Below are positions 43,500-50,258 of a DNA stretch of 50,258 bases, piece by piece. The stretch covers positions 1 through 50,258 of the forward strand of contig JALHMY010000075.1 of the NCBI GenBank assembly GCA_022843805.1, given 5' to 3'. The notes under the pieces were generated by a model. It was not told where the DNA came from, did not search any database, and saw nothing but the letters and a program-made list of their open reading frames with translations. Numbering within the stretch: the first letter of the stretch is position 1; every line of letters starts with the position of its first letter. Made by a program: the position numbers and the translations under genes. This stretch comes from Fuerstiella sp. (GTDB lineage Bacteria; Planctomycetota; Planctomycetia; Planctomycetales; Planctomycetaceae).

Positions 43500-45101
43500 A
43501 TGTCAATGGTTGTTGTTGTTTCACGGGCGACTGCTCTTTCCGGAATCCGAATTGCCGGCACCATCTCATACTCTGCTCAAGTTCTTTCGGGGCTTCAGTT
43601 TCGGTATCTGATGCCTGCTGTATTGATGATGCTTTTTCTGTTGAGTAACCAGCCACTGGCATCAGCGGCACAGCTGCAGGCGGGCGTGGCAAAAGTTGAT
43701 ATTACTGCGGACGAAGCAGGACCGGTCAACGATCGGCTATATGCGAAAGCGCTCGTGATTCGTGACGGCCAGACAACGGCCGTCATCGTTACCGTTGACG
43801 CCGTGGCCATTGGAGAAATTGGCTACATCGGCAATGAATATCTGGGTGACGTTCGTGCTCAGCTTCAGAAGGACTATGGAATTGATCCGGCGAGTGTCAT
43901 GATTAATGCAAGCCATTGTCATGGAGTTGTCTGTCGCGATGTGGGGCCACGCACCATTCAGGCGGTCGCCAGTGCATTGAAGGCGATGGTGCCCGTTCAG
44001 GCTGGCACTGGTGTTGGCCATGAAAACCGCATTATGGAAAATCGTCGGCTTCGGTTAAAGAACGGAAAAGAAGCTGACGTGCGGCATGCTTACTCACTGC
44101 CGGCTGATGAGCAGGTCGCCGGGATTGGTCCGACGGACCCGGAGATTGGGATTCTTCGTCTTGATCGAATGGATGGGCAGACGCTGGCGATCGTGTACAA
44201 CTTTGCCTGTCACCCGATTCAGGGAGTGCCAAGCAAAGGCAACACAGCGGACCTGACAGGATTTGCATCACGGGTGGTGGAAGAAGCGTTCGGGCCTGAG
44301 TCCATGGCGTTTTTCGTTCAGGGGTGTGCCGGCGATATTAATCCCACACAGTATAAGGATGTCTCCAGTCCGCGCGACGCCGAAACTCATGGTAACCTGC
44401 TTGGACTGTCGACGATGTCGGCTGCCAAAAAGATTCGATGTGGAACTGATTCCCGTTTTAAACAGGTTCGGGAAATTCTGGAACTGCCGCGTGCCGACCT
44501 TGAGGATCGGATTGCCTCACTGCAGAACGAACAACTGATTTTGCTGCAGTCGCTCAGAGGGACGAGTCTGAATTTAAAGACGTTCATGCCTCTGGCTGTG
44601 CAGTACAATCTTTCTGCGGAATTCCCGTCCTACTACTCTCATCGCTATATGCACGACAAAATGATCGGACGAGATGATCTGCTGAAACTTGATACTGAAA
44701 ATCGTCAGAACCTGGAGAGCTATAAACAGAACATTTACATCATGGAAGAACTGTCCCGCATGAACGTCAATCTCGCTCTTCTGAAGAAACATCAGGCTCA
44801 GAATATTGCGGCGGGAAAGCGAACTGTTGATGTTGAAGTCTGTGGACTCAGGATCGGGGAGTTTGTTCTAATCACATTTCCGGGCGAACTGACCGTACAG
44901 ATTGGTCTGAACATCAAGAAAGCATCCCCACACGAATCCACGTTTGTCGCCGGCTATACCAACGGTTACATCTATTATTCGCCGACTGCTGAACAGCTTC
45001 AGAATCTGGGCGGTGCGCAGGAAGACAGTGACTGCATTCTGGCTCCTGAATGGCAGGCGATTTTCGAAGCAAAGGTCACGGAGATGCTCAGGAGTCTGTA
45101 G
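43500..45101 (+). CDS. Secreted neutral/alkaline ceramidase-like protein
   Basis: A 533-residue exported protein. AGGAAGG lies upstream of the ATG. A hydrophobic segment (MPAVLMMLFLLSNQPLASAA) could be an internal start with its own signal peptide at residue 37. The N-terminal ceramidase domain motif is visible: VAKVDITADEAGPVNDRLYA, then MINASHCHGVVC, FACHPIQGVPSKGNTADLTG and VQGCAGDINPTQYKD. The His residues fit the zinc site. The C-terminal part (VAGYTNGYIYYSPTAEQL) matches the family. Planctomycetes carry many such genes whose natural substrate is uncertain; ceramide amide hydrolysis is the family activity. Its end overlaps the ABC gene end by 14 bases (tail to tail). Confidence 0.88.
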   Translation: MSMVVVVSRATALSGIRIAGTISYSAQVLSGLQFRYLMPAVLMMLFLLSNQPLASAAQLQAGVAKVDITADEAGPVNDRLYAKALVIRDGQTTAVIVTVDAVAIGEIGYIGNEYLGDVRAQLQKDYGIDPASVMINASHCHGVVCRDVGPRTIQAVASALKAMVPVQAGTGVGHENRIMENRRLRLKNGKEADVRHAYSLPADEQVAGIGPTDPEIGILRLDRMDGQTLAIVYNFACHPIQGVPSKGNTADLTGFASRVVEEAFGPESMAFFVQGCAGDINPTQYKDVSSPRDAETHGNLLGLSTMSAAKKIRCGTDSRFKQVREILELPRADLEDRIASLQNEQLILLQSLRGTSLNLKTFMPLAVQYNLSAEFPSYYSHRYMHDKMIGRDDLLKLDTENRQNLESYKQNIYIMEELSRMNVNLALLKKHQAQNIAAGKRTVDVEVCGLRIGEFVLITFPGELTVQIGLNIKKASPHESTFVAGYTNGYIYYSPTAEQLQNLGGAQEDSDCILAPEWQAIFEAKVTEMLRSL

Positions 45102-45990
45102 GCCCCGCAATGCGAATAAAGATGTTATGAAGTGACGGACGGAGCAGTTCAAAATGTTCGATCTGAGCTGAATCCACCAGAGAACGAAGCAGGGGCTGCA
45201 CGGCGTCGGTGTTCTGCAGTTTCAGAATGCTGAATGGCCCCTGTTGTTCGACGGATTGAACGCCAGGCAGATCGGGTGGCACGATGGCGCCTTCGGCCAT
45301 TCGCAGCCGAACCTCATCCGCCGGATACTGCCTTTGAATGGAATCGATCGTGCCATCCAGCACTTTTCGGCCATTGTGAATCATGAAAACCGTATCACAC
45401 AGCCGTTCAGCCACGTCCATTTCATGCGTCGAAAAAATGACGGTTGTGCCCTGAGAACGAACCTCCAGAATGGCGTTTCGAAGCAATTCGAGGTTGACCG
45501 GGTCCAAACCACTGAATGGTTCATCCAGTATGAGCAAACTTGGGCGGGCGACAACCGCTGAAATGAACTGAACTTTCTGTGCCATTCCCTTGGACAACGC
45601 TTCGATCCGTCGATTGTCCCAGCCTTCGGCACCAAGACGCATCAGCCATCTCGAGATATCTGCATCACAGTCCCGATGCCCCTTGAGCCGTGCATAATAT
45701 TTCAGCAGATCCCTGACTTTCATCCGCCGATACAGTCCACGCTCTTCCGGAAGGTAGCCAACACGATCGTCGGCACAGTTTCCATGGGCACTTCCGAGAA
45801 CGGAAACTTCTCCCTGGTCGGGGTGAAAAATCCGAAGGATCATTCGGATTGTGGTTGTTTTTCCGGAGCCATTCGGACCAATAAATCCATAAATGGCACC
45901 CTCAGGAATCTGCAGGTCCAGATCGCGCACAGCCGCATGAGTTCCAAAAAACTTGGTTACGGCACGCAGTTCGACGGCACAGGCTGTCAT
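45088..45990 (-). CDS. ABC transporter ATP-binding protein
   Basis: A 300-residue ATPase. Walker A is GPNGSGKTT (about 38-46), signature LSKGMAQKVQ (variant of LSGGQ), Walker B SLLILDEPFSGLDP, and the switch His is in VIFSTHEMDVAERL. A C-terminal extension with a small beta domain follows, as in NatA/Ybh-type exporters. The ATG at 45990 is chosen over the longer frame (to 46044), whose first 18 residues are not family-like. The permease partner is not next to it on the strand, so it either lies outside the window or is encoded elsewhere. The tail overlaps the ceramidase-like gene by 14 bases. Confidence 0.88.
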   Translation of the reverse strand: MTACAVELRAVTKFFGTHAAVRDLDLQIPEGAIYGFIGPNGSGKTTTIRMILRIFHPDQGEVSVLGSAHGNCADDRVGYLPEERGLYRRMKVRDLLKYYARLKGHRDCDADISRWLMRLGAEGWDNRRIEALSKGMAQKVQFISAVVARPSLLILDEPFSGLDPVNLELLRNAILEVRSQGTTVIFSTHEMDVAERLCDTVFMIHNGRKVLDGTIDSIQRQYPADEVRLRMAEGAIVPPDLPGVQSVEQQGPFSILKLQNTDAVQPLLRSLVDSAQIEHFELLRPSLHNIFIRIAGPTDS

Positions 45991-46357
45991 ACACGGATTT
46001 CCATCTTTAGGCCGACATCGTTTTGAAATCTGGCAAACAGGCAAACGAAAACTGAAAAATTCACAGGGTCAACAATCCTTTAATTCGAAACATTCGTTGT
46101 TTTCTTACCCGGAAGAACACGATCCGTCAGCACAAACCGGCAGAAACGTGACGCAGGTGCACACACATACGGCAATTCCTGCAGATTTTGAGTGACTCTG
46201 GTCGAAACTGTTCTACGTTCGAATGCCGAAGGACGCACGGCGTCAACGGAAATTGTAGTTTAGGGCTTGCCCGGGCTGTTCTGCTAATGGGGCAGATCAG
46301 ATGCATCTGGGGTCGGGCGGCAATCATTCACGATGAAAGATTGACCAGGGACTGGAC
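45991..46357. other. Divergent intergenic region ahead of csrA
   Basis: About 367 bases with no supported gene; open frames on either strand lack motifs and start signals. It must carry the csrA promoter (rightward) and that of the ABC gene (leftward). Confidence 0.4.
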
Positions 46358-46546
46358 ATGTTAGTACTCAGCCGAAAAAAAGACGAAAAAATTGTGATTG
46401 GCGACTCCATCACCCTCATGGTGATCGAAATCCGGGGCGACAAAGTACGCCTTGGAATTGAAGCACCGCGGGATGTCACAGTCCATCGCGAAGAAGTTTA
46501 CGAAGCGATCAAACGCGAAAATGCTGAAGAAAAGAAGAACGGCTAA
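46358..46546 (+). CDS. csrA: Carbon storage regulator CsrA
   Basis: A 62-residue RNA-binding regulator. [40 protein letters not shown] and EEVYEAIK match CsrA, which binds GGA motifs in leaders to change translation. The R/K surface residues (Arg44-type position, [10 protein letters not shown]) are kept. The ending EEKKNG is a short acidic/basic tail. Rightward, alone between an ABC gene and truA. No flagellar genes are nearby. Confidence 0.95.
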   Translation: MLVLSRKKDEKIVIGDSITLMVIEIRGDKVRLGIEAPRDVTVHREEVYEAIKRENAEEKKNG

Positions 46547-46730
46547 GCGAGTCGTCGGACATATCATCCTAACAGGATGTCGCGAAAATTGTCGCCTCCG
46601 AACTGCACCGGAGTTGTAAATTCTGACTGGCAACGCTTCTGGCGGCTGGCAGCAGGGTGAATCAACGTGCGGCTGGCAGGCTCAGCCTTTCTTCTCTATT
46701 CAATGTGTCTGATCATCGTTCCGGGAAAGT

Positions 46731-47654
46731 TTACTCACGACTTTCCTTGATTTCCGGCGTCAGTAAAGCTGCAGGATACTCCACCTGCACAAGATACAAG
46801 CCGGAAGGTGCCGCCGTCATCCCGGCAGTGGCACGATCCATCGATGAGATGACTTCTGCCATATCGCATGGGTCACGCTTGCCTTCTCCTATGCGCTGCA
46901 ATGTACCGGCAATCGCCCGGACCATATTGTACAAAAATCCGTCCGCCGTTACTTCAATCACGATGACCGGGGCCTCAGCCGGTTCAGCACTATATTGTTC
47001 AGAATCGGTTCCGACGACCGAATCTGTTGCAGTTGTCGCTGCATTTTCCCCGATGCGTTTCGTTGAGCAATACGCATTCCACGGAGCCCATATGGGTTGC
47101 CGTGTTACGCTGATTCTTTCAATGGTACGTACGCTGGTCTGCTTGTTTGGGTAGTGAGACTCAAAGCAGCGGAAGTCATGTGTTCCCAGCAAATGCTGTG
47201 CTGCTGACTGCATGGCGCCAACATCGAGCGTTCTGCGAGAACGCGACACCAGATGCCGCAGAAAAGGCGGACAGATTTCACCGTCGTGGAAAACGTATCG
47301 GTAAGTCTTTCTGACGGCCGACCACGTGGCATGAAATGCCATTGAGACGTCCTGCGCATTCAGCACAACAACGTCGAACGGCAGAAAACTCTGTAAGCCT
47401 CTTCGTATCTGCAGTACCGGAATACGACTCGCCGTCTTAAAGCTGGCGACCTGTCCCAGCGCATGTACTCCGGAGTCGGTGCGACCGGCACACAAGACCG
47501 AAGATCGAGTGCCGGTCAGCTTTTCGATTCCGCGTTCCACGCATTCCTGGACAGTGAGACCGTTGGGCTGGATTTGCCAGCCACAATAACATGTCCCTTC
47601 ATAGGCCAGTGTCAGCATGATGTTTCTGTGATATGTGCCGGACGGTTCAGACAT
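46731..47654 (-). CDS. truA: tRNA pseudouridine synthase TruA
   Basis: A 307-residue pseudouridine synthase that modifies U38-40 in tRNA. The start MLTLAYEGTCYCGWQIQPNG is typical. The catalytic motif AGRTDSGVHALGQVASF places Asp60. FHATWSAVRKTYRY and THDFRCFESHYPNKQTSVRT follow, and FLYNMVRAIAGTLQRIGEGK is the C-terminal catalytic support motif. Between them lies an insertion of about 40 residues (around 195-235) with low-complexity Ala/Thr/Ser sequence, which lengthens the protein compared with E. coli TruA (270 residues). The 12-residue leader before MLTLAYEG may also be extra. Leftward, downstream of the response regulator on the same strand. Confidence 0.92.
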   Translation of the reverse strand: MSEPSGTYHRNIMLTLAYEGTCYCGWQIQPNGLTVQECVERGIEKLTGTRSSVLCAGRTDSGVHALGQVASFKTASRIPVLQIRRGLQSFLPFDVVVLNAQDVSMAFHATWSAVRKTYRYVFHDGEICPPFLRHLVSRSRRTLDVGAMQSAAQHLLGTHDFRCFESHYPNKQTSVRTIERISVTRQPIWAPWNAYCSTKRIGENAATTATDSVVGTDSEQYSAEPAEAPVIVIEVTADGFLYNMVRAIAGTLQRIGEGKRDPCDMAEVISSMDRATAGMTAAPSGLYLVQVEYPAALLTPEIKESRE

Positions 47655-47702
47655 GAGAAGACTGTAGTCGCAGAAAGGACCAGCGACAAAGCAAACAAAA
47701 CC

Positions 47703-47821
47703 TGGTGCTCCGTCAGGATGAAAGAATTGGGTTGGAGGTAGTGGATCTTGCTAAAGATCCCCAGGCTGCAGGACTTTTAGCAAGGTCCACTACCCAAAAT
47801 TCAAAGCCTGACAAAGCACTA
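47703..47821. repeat. Dispersed palindromic repeat, copy 5
   Basis: A 119-base element. The left end is TG-GTGCTCCGTCAGG and the right end CCTGACAAAGCAC-TA. Inner hairpins GGATCTTGCTAAAGATCC and GGACTTTTAGCAAGGTCC fit the family. The right end supplies the stop of the leftward response regulator: the complement of CTA at 47819-47821 is TAG. It lies between that gene and truA. Confidence 0.88.
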
Positions 47822-48220
47822 GCGGACGACTGGTTCAGAAGTCAACAGCACGGACGCGAGTCGATCTCGGGTTTTCTGCTGGTTCAGTTCGGCCTTGCCG
47901 AACCCCGGTACGGCGCCCATTGCCACCGCCTTTTCCTGCCACTCCGGGTAATTTGAGACGAGCATTACAACGATCGATTCCCATTCCTTTCGGTTTCGGA
48001 TTTCCTTAAGAATTTCCATCCCGTCACTGTAGTCCAAATCCAGTTTGCGATTAATCAGGACCAGTTGGACTGGTGTACGAGACAACAGTTCCAGCGAATC
48101 GGCCATCGAGTCCGCTGTAAGGACCGTCACGTTAAAATGCGTCGTCAGGAAATGTGAAATCGCTGCCTGATCCGGCCGACACTGGCCAATACTGAGTACT
48201 GTCTTCTTCGCGTTTGTCAT
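47819..48220 (-). CDS. Single-domain response regulator-like protein
   Basis: A 133-residue receiver-like protein. The ATG at 48220 follows AAGGGA at good spacing. VLSIGQCRPDQAAISHFLTT, LVLINRKLDLDYSDGMEILK (phosphoacceptor position in the LVLINRKLD loop) and VVMLVSNYPEWQEKAVAMGA, then GFGKAEL (Lys region) follow the CheY order. Two points are odd. The usual acidic pair at the N-terminus is replaced by GQCRPDQ with one Asp, and the LVLINRKLDLDYSDG loop has Asn-Arg-Lys before the Asp, so phosphorylation is uncertain. The stop codon comes from repeat copy 5. The start lies 8 bases after a tiny membrane-protein gene. Confidence 0.72.
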   Translation of the reverse strand: MTNAKKTVLSIGQCRPDQAAISHFLTTHFNVTVLTADSMADSLELLSRTPVQLVLINRKLDLDYSDGMEILKEIRNRKEWESIVVMLVSNYPEWQEKAVAMGAVPGFGKAELNQQKTRDRLASVLLTSEPVVR

Positions 48221-48228
48221 TGTTTCCC

Positions 48229-48387
48229 TTAAACCGTTGATCCGGCGATCACAGAAACCAGGAGCCACAATCCCTGTGAGAATAGAGCCATGGCAGTTCC
48301 GCTCGGCGAATTCTTTAAAATTTTGAAGATCCGGTCAGTATTCCCGAACGTTCTGCGAACTGAATTTGCCTCAGCTTGCCCGTCCAT
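48229..48387 (-). CDS. Candidate 52-residue single-span membrane protein
   Basis: On the minus strand ATG 48387 follows CGGAGTAGA (GGAG, four bases to the start). The protein MDGQAEANSVRRTFGNTDRI, then FKILKNSPSG ends in a hydrophobic helix MALFSQGLWLLVSVIAGSTV. The TAA (48229-48231) lies 8 bases before the response-regulator start, so the two are likely one transcript. I know no family. It could tether or sense together with the receiver protein. Support is only ribosome-binding site, spacing and helix. Confidence 0.5.
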   Translation of the reverse strand: MDGQAEANSVRRTFGNTDRIFKILKNSPSGTAMALFSQGLWLLVSVIAGSTV

Positions 48388-48580
48388 TCTACTCCGTGTT
48401 TCGGTCACATCCAGAGCATGGAAACGGAAACTCGGCAAAGGACCCGGCCTGGGTCTCTGGCAAGCCACATTGTACAGCGTTACATTTCGCCGGGACGAAC
48501 GGAAAACGTCGTCCGAGGCTGTTTTGCAGGTTATCAAAGTTCACTGAGTCCATAAAGGACGTCATACAGGATTGGGACAA

Positions 48581-49330
48581 ATGAGCGAACAGTATGCATC
48601 AAATGGCAATACGCCACCGAGTGTCACAACACTCGACGCCCGCAAGGACCAGGAAGAACCGAATCAGATCTTTCTGGTTTCCTACCCCAAAATTATGTTC
48701 CTCTACCCAACCGTACTGACGGCCATGTTCTGTGCAATTTACATGTGGGCAAAGGGAGAGGTGCCGCCGGATGCCACTTATCCGTTTACGATCGCCCGGA
48801 TTTTTCTGGTAGTCCTGACATTGAATCTGGTTGTGCTGGCCTTCGACTTTCCTCGTACAACGTCGCTCACATGGTTCTTCGCCATTACGGCTCTGACGAT
48901 TGGCCTGTGGACGCTGTTTCATCTGAATCCTGGTGTCCTTCCCAAAGTTCTCGATGGAATTCTCAGTATTCAGCCAAGTGCCAATGGGTCATTCTATATG
49001 ATCTTTACCATGGCTATGCTGTTGCTTTACCTGGCTGTCTTTGTGAGCCGTCGGTTTGATTATTGGGAAGTCCGAGGCAACGAGCTGCTTCATCATCACG
49101 GAGTTCTGAGCGACCTGAAGAGGTTCTCCGCGCCGAATCTTCGCATCGACAAGGAAATTAACGACGTCTTCGAATATCTTCTGCTGCGGTCCGGTCGGCT
49201 GATTATCCATGCGAATGAGGAACGCAGAGCGATCGTGCTGGAGAATGTTTTCTTTATCAATGAGAAAGAGGATCGCATAACGAAGATGCTTGGCGCACTT
49301 CAGGTTCGCGTGCGTACGGATGCCGAGTAA
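48581..49330 (+). CDS. Multi-span membrane protein with bacterial PH-like tail
   Basis: A 249-residue protein; the ATG at 48581 is chosen over a TTG at 48572. Four hydrophobic segments lie at about 40-60 (IMFLYPTVLTAMFCAIYMWA), 70-90, 95-115 and 140-158 (YMIFTMAMLLLYLAVFVSRR). The cytoplasmic C-terminal 90 residues, RRFDYWEVRGNELLHHHGVL, SDLKRFSAPNLRIDKEINDV and GRLIIHANEERRAIVLENVF, have the look of a bacterial PH-like (bPH2) domain. Function unknown. It is followed by the peroxiredoxin-like gene with a 45-base gap. Confidence 0.7.
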   Translation: MSEQYASNGNTPPSVTTLDARKDQEEPNQIFLVSYPKIMFLYPTVLTAMFCAIYMWAKGEVPPDATYPFTIARIFLVVLTLNLVVLAFDFPRTTSLTWFFAITALTIGLWTLFHLNPGVLPKVLDGILSIQPSANGSFYMIFTMAMLLLYLAVFVSRRFDYWEVRGNELLHHHGVLSDLKRFSAPNLRIDKEINDVFEYLLLRSGRLIIHANEERRAIVLENVFFINEKEDRITKMLGALQVRVRTDAE

Positions 49331-49375
49331 TCTGAGGCTTTAGCCGCGTTTCTGCTCGGTGAGGGTGAGGAATCG

Positions 49376-49915
49376 ATGAGACTAAAACCCGGAGATGCCG
49401 CACCCTCATTTGAAGTGACTGATCTGGCTGGCGTTGTTCATCGGCTTGAAGATTATCGTGGCAAAAGACTGTTGTTGTCTTTTCATCGATATGCGGCCTG
49501 TCCGCTCTGCAACCTGCATATTCATGAACTGGCCACAGAACATGGAACTCTGCATGCAGGTGGTTTGAGTCTGCTTGCCATTTTTAAGTCCGGCCCCGAA
49601 CGCCTTGCAGATCAGTACGAATCCCGTTCCGTTCCATTTCCAATCGCCGCCGATCCGGAACAGAAGATGTACATCGCATATGGTGTGGAATCTTCGGTAG
49701 CCGGTATGCTGAAAGCCTTCGTTCACCCTCGGGCAATGAAGGCTTTTTTTAGTGGATTCATGCCCGGCAAAATCGATGCCAGCACCACCACACTTCCTGC
49801 TGACTTCCTGATCGACGAAGACCTGAGGATCGCTCGAGTGTATTATTCGGACAATATCACTCAGCACATGCCCATCGCATGGATGCGTGATTTTTCTGCC
49901 AGTGGATCAACATAG
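49376..49915 (+). CDS. Peroxiredoxin-like (AhpC/TSA) protein with CPLC motif
   Basis: A 179-residue thioredoxin-fold protein. GAGGAA precedes the ATG. LKPGDAAPSFEVTDLAGVVH, then LLLSFHRYAACPLCNLHIHE, give a CPLC pair (Cys42/Cys45) in the position of the peroxidatic Cys, as in the peroxiredoxin-like family (often annotated AhpC/TSA, PRX-like 2). The rest (PFPIAADPEQKMYIAYGVES, LPADFLIDEDLRIARVYYSD) completes the fold. The typical TxxC of classical Prx is absent, so it may be a disulfide reductase or a divergent peroxidase. It ends before the G/C-rich repeat array. Confidence 0.82.
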   Translation: MRLKPGDAAPSFEVTDLAGVVHRLEDYRGKRLLLSFHRYAACPLCNLHIHELATEHGTLHAGGLSLLAIFKSGPERLADQYESRSVPFPIAADPEQKMYIAYGVESSVAGMLKAFVHPRAMKAFFSGFMPGKIDASTTTLPADFLIDEDLRIARVYYSDNITQHMPIAWMRDFSASGST

Positions 49916-49953
49916 CGGGACGTCGCCGCCCGTTATCGTTTTAGCTAAAACAT

Positions 49954-50063
49954 CCTCTCCCAGCGAAGCTGGGGGAGGCCGAGCGAGCGGCAGCGAGATC
50001 GGAAGGGGGCCGTACTGCGGGATGCGGGTGTTATTGGGGCGGCGTTGAGTGCAACACGCGGCG
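49954..50063. repeat. G/C-rich intergenic repeat, unit A
   Basis: Starts with hairpin CCTCTCCCAGC-GAA-GCTGGGGGAGG and runs through GCGAGATCGGAAGGGGG and GGTGTTATTGGGGCGGCG to GTTGAGTGCAACACGCGGCG. It aligns along its whole length to unit B. Such repeats are common between planctomycete genes. Confidence 0.8.
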
Positions 50064-50133
50064 AGCCCTCCCCCGGCCTAACGGCCGACCCCTCCCACTT
50101 CGCTTCGCTGCGCGGGAGGGGAGGTTATGAAAA
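50064..50133. repeat. Partial inverted repeat unit between units A and B
   Basis: CCCTCCCCCGGCC, TAAC, GGCCGACCCCTCCC and then a hairpin with TTCGCTTCGCTGCG and GGGAGGGGAGG. It looks like a reversed or truncated relative of units A and B. Confidence 0.5.
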
Positions 50134-50250
50134 CCTCCTCCCCCGGCAAAGCCGGGGGAGGTCGATCGAGCGATAGCAAGATCGGGAGGGGGCCTGGTGA
50201 ACGGAGGGCTGCGGGTGTTATTGGGACGGCGTTGAGTGCAACCCGCGGCG
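50134..50250. repeat. G/C-rich intergenic repeat, unit B
   Basis: Starts with hairpin CCTCCTCCCCCGGC-AAA-GCCGGGGGAGG, then GATCGGGAGGGGGCC, GGTGTTATTGGGACGGCG and GTTGAGTGCAACCCGCGGCG. Compared with unit A the stem changes in both arms (AGC/GCT to GGC/GCC), so pairing is kept. The window ends eight bases later. Confidence 0.8.
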
Positions 50251-50258
50251 GGGGGGGC

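Noticed and set aside
239-47821. The palindromic repeats as small protein genes (recurrent VDLAKDP...GPLARSTT frames)
   Set aside because: The same peptide recurs only because the DNA repeat recurs; frames have no start signals and differ in strand relative to genes.

Overview
The window looks like a chromosomal segment of a planctomycete (phylum Planctomycetota). The evidence is the set of families present: a secreted CxPSR-type sulfatase, a neutral-ceramidase-like protein, a PEP-CTERM protein, an excisionase-like DUF1580 protein, a small lysine-rich protein next to clpC, and a giant OstA-like protein beside an arabinose-5-phosphate isomerase. Base composition is moderate, codon use in the core genes is uniform, and GTG and TTG starts are frequent. 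I cannot name the genus.

Layout. (1) 1-6060 is a graveyard of a type I restriction-modification locus. It holds 5' and 3' pieces of hsdM, an N-terminal piece of hsdS, and an hsdR with a nonsense codon, frameshifts and a deletion. Mixed in are one apparently intact DUF1016/YhcG-type PD-(D/E)XK nuclease gene, two further DUF1016 fragments, a DUF1643-like remnant, a zeta-toxin-type pair and the C-terminal stub of a tyrosine recombinase. (2) 6178-12200 is a mobile-element replication module: an unknown wHTH protein, DUF1580, a small wHTH-like protein, DUF669, an archaeo-eukaryotic-type primase broken by one TGA, a DnaB-like helicase, a HTH protein and a PEP-CTERM protein. A repeat-rich stretch without a convincing gene follows, up to a tRNA-Gly(CCC) at 13327. 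(3) 13801-49915 is ordinary core genome: sugar isomerase/epimerase, rsgA, 2-Cys peroxiredoxin, clpC, class V aminotransferase, beta-helix protein, sulfatase, ybaB, an FHA-GAF-cyclase/methyltransferase pair, kdsD plus the OstA-like giant, hemW, a DUF1080-like protein, an MDR dehydrogenase, a 1355-residue FtsK/SpoIIIE-like ATPase, an esterase, a ceramidase-like protein, an ABC ATPase, csrA, truA, a response regulator with a tiny membrane protein, a membrane protein and a peroxiredoxin-like protein. (4) 49954-50258 is a G/C-rich intergenic repeat array.

Gene cooperation is mostly local. kdsD and the OstA-like gene form a probable envelope-lipid operon. The cyclase and THUMP-like methyltransferase genes overlap by one base. 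DUF669, primase and helicase are tightly packed. Antitoxin and zeta toxin overlap by four bases. Sulfatase, beta-helix, ceramidase-like, esterase and DUF1080-like proteins fit the secreted catabolic repertoire of planctomycetes.

The most notable unexplained structure is a dispersed palindromic repeat. Four full copies of 118-119 bp plus one decayed copy are present, with inverted ends GTGC...GCAC and TA next to at least one end of each full copy. In three of the four full copies the terminal TA+G is exactly the TAG stop codon of the neighbouring gene. This suggests a TA-targeting MITE-like element that can enter stop codons without damage. Other points are REP-like palindromes inside the DUF1016 coding sequence with matched changes in both arms, and 57-bp repeats bracketing the cyclase/methyltransferase pair. 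No CRISPR array or rRNA is visible.
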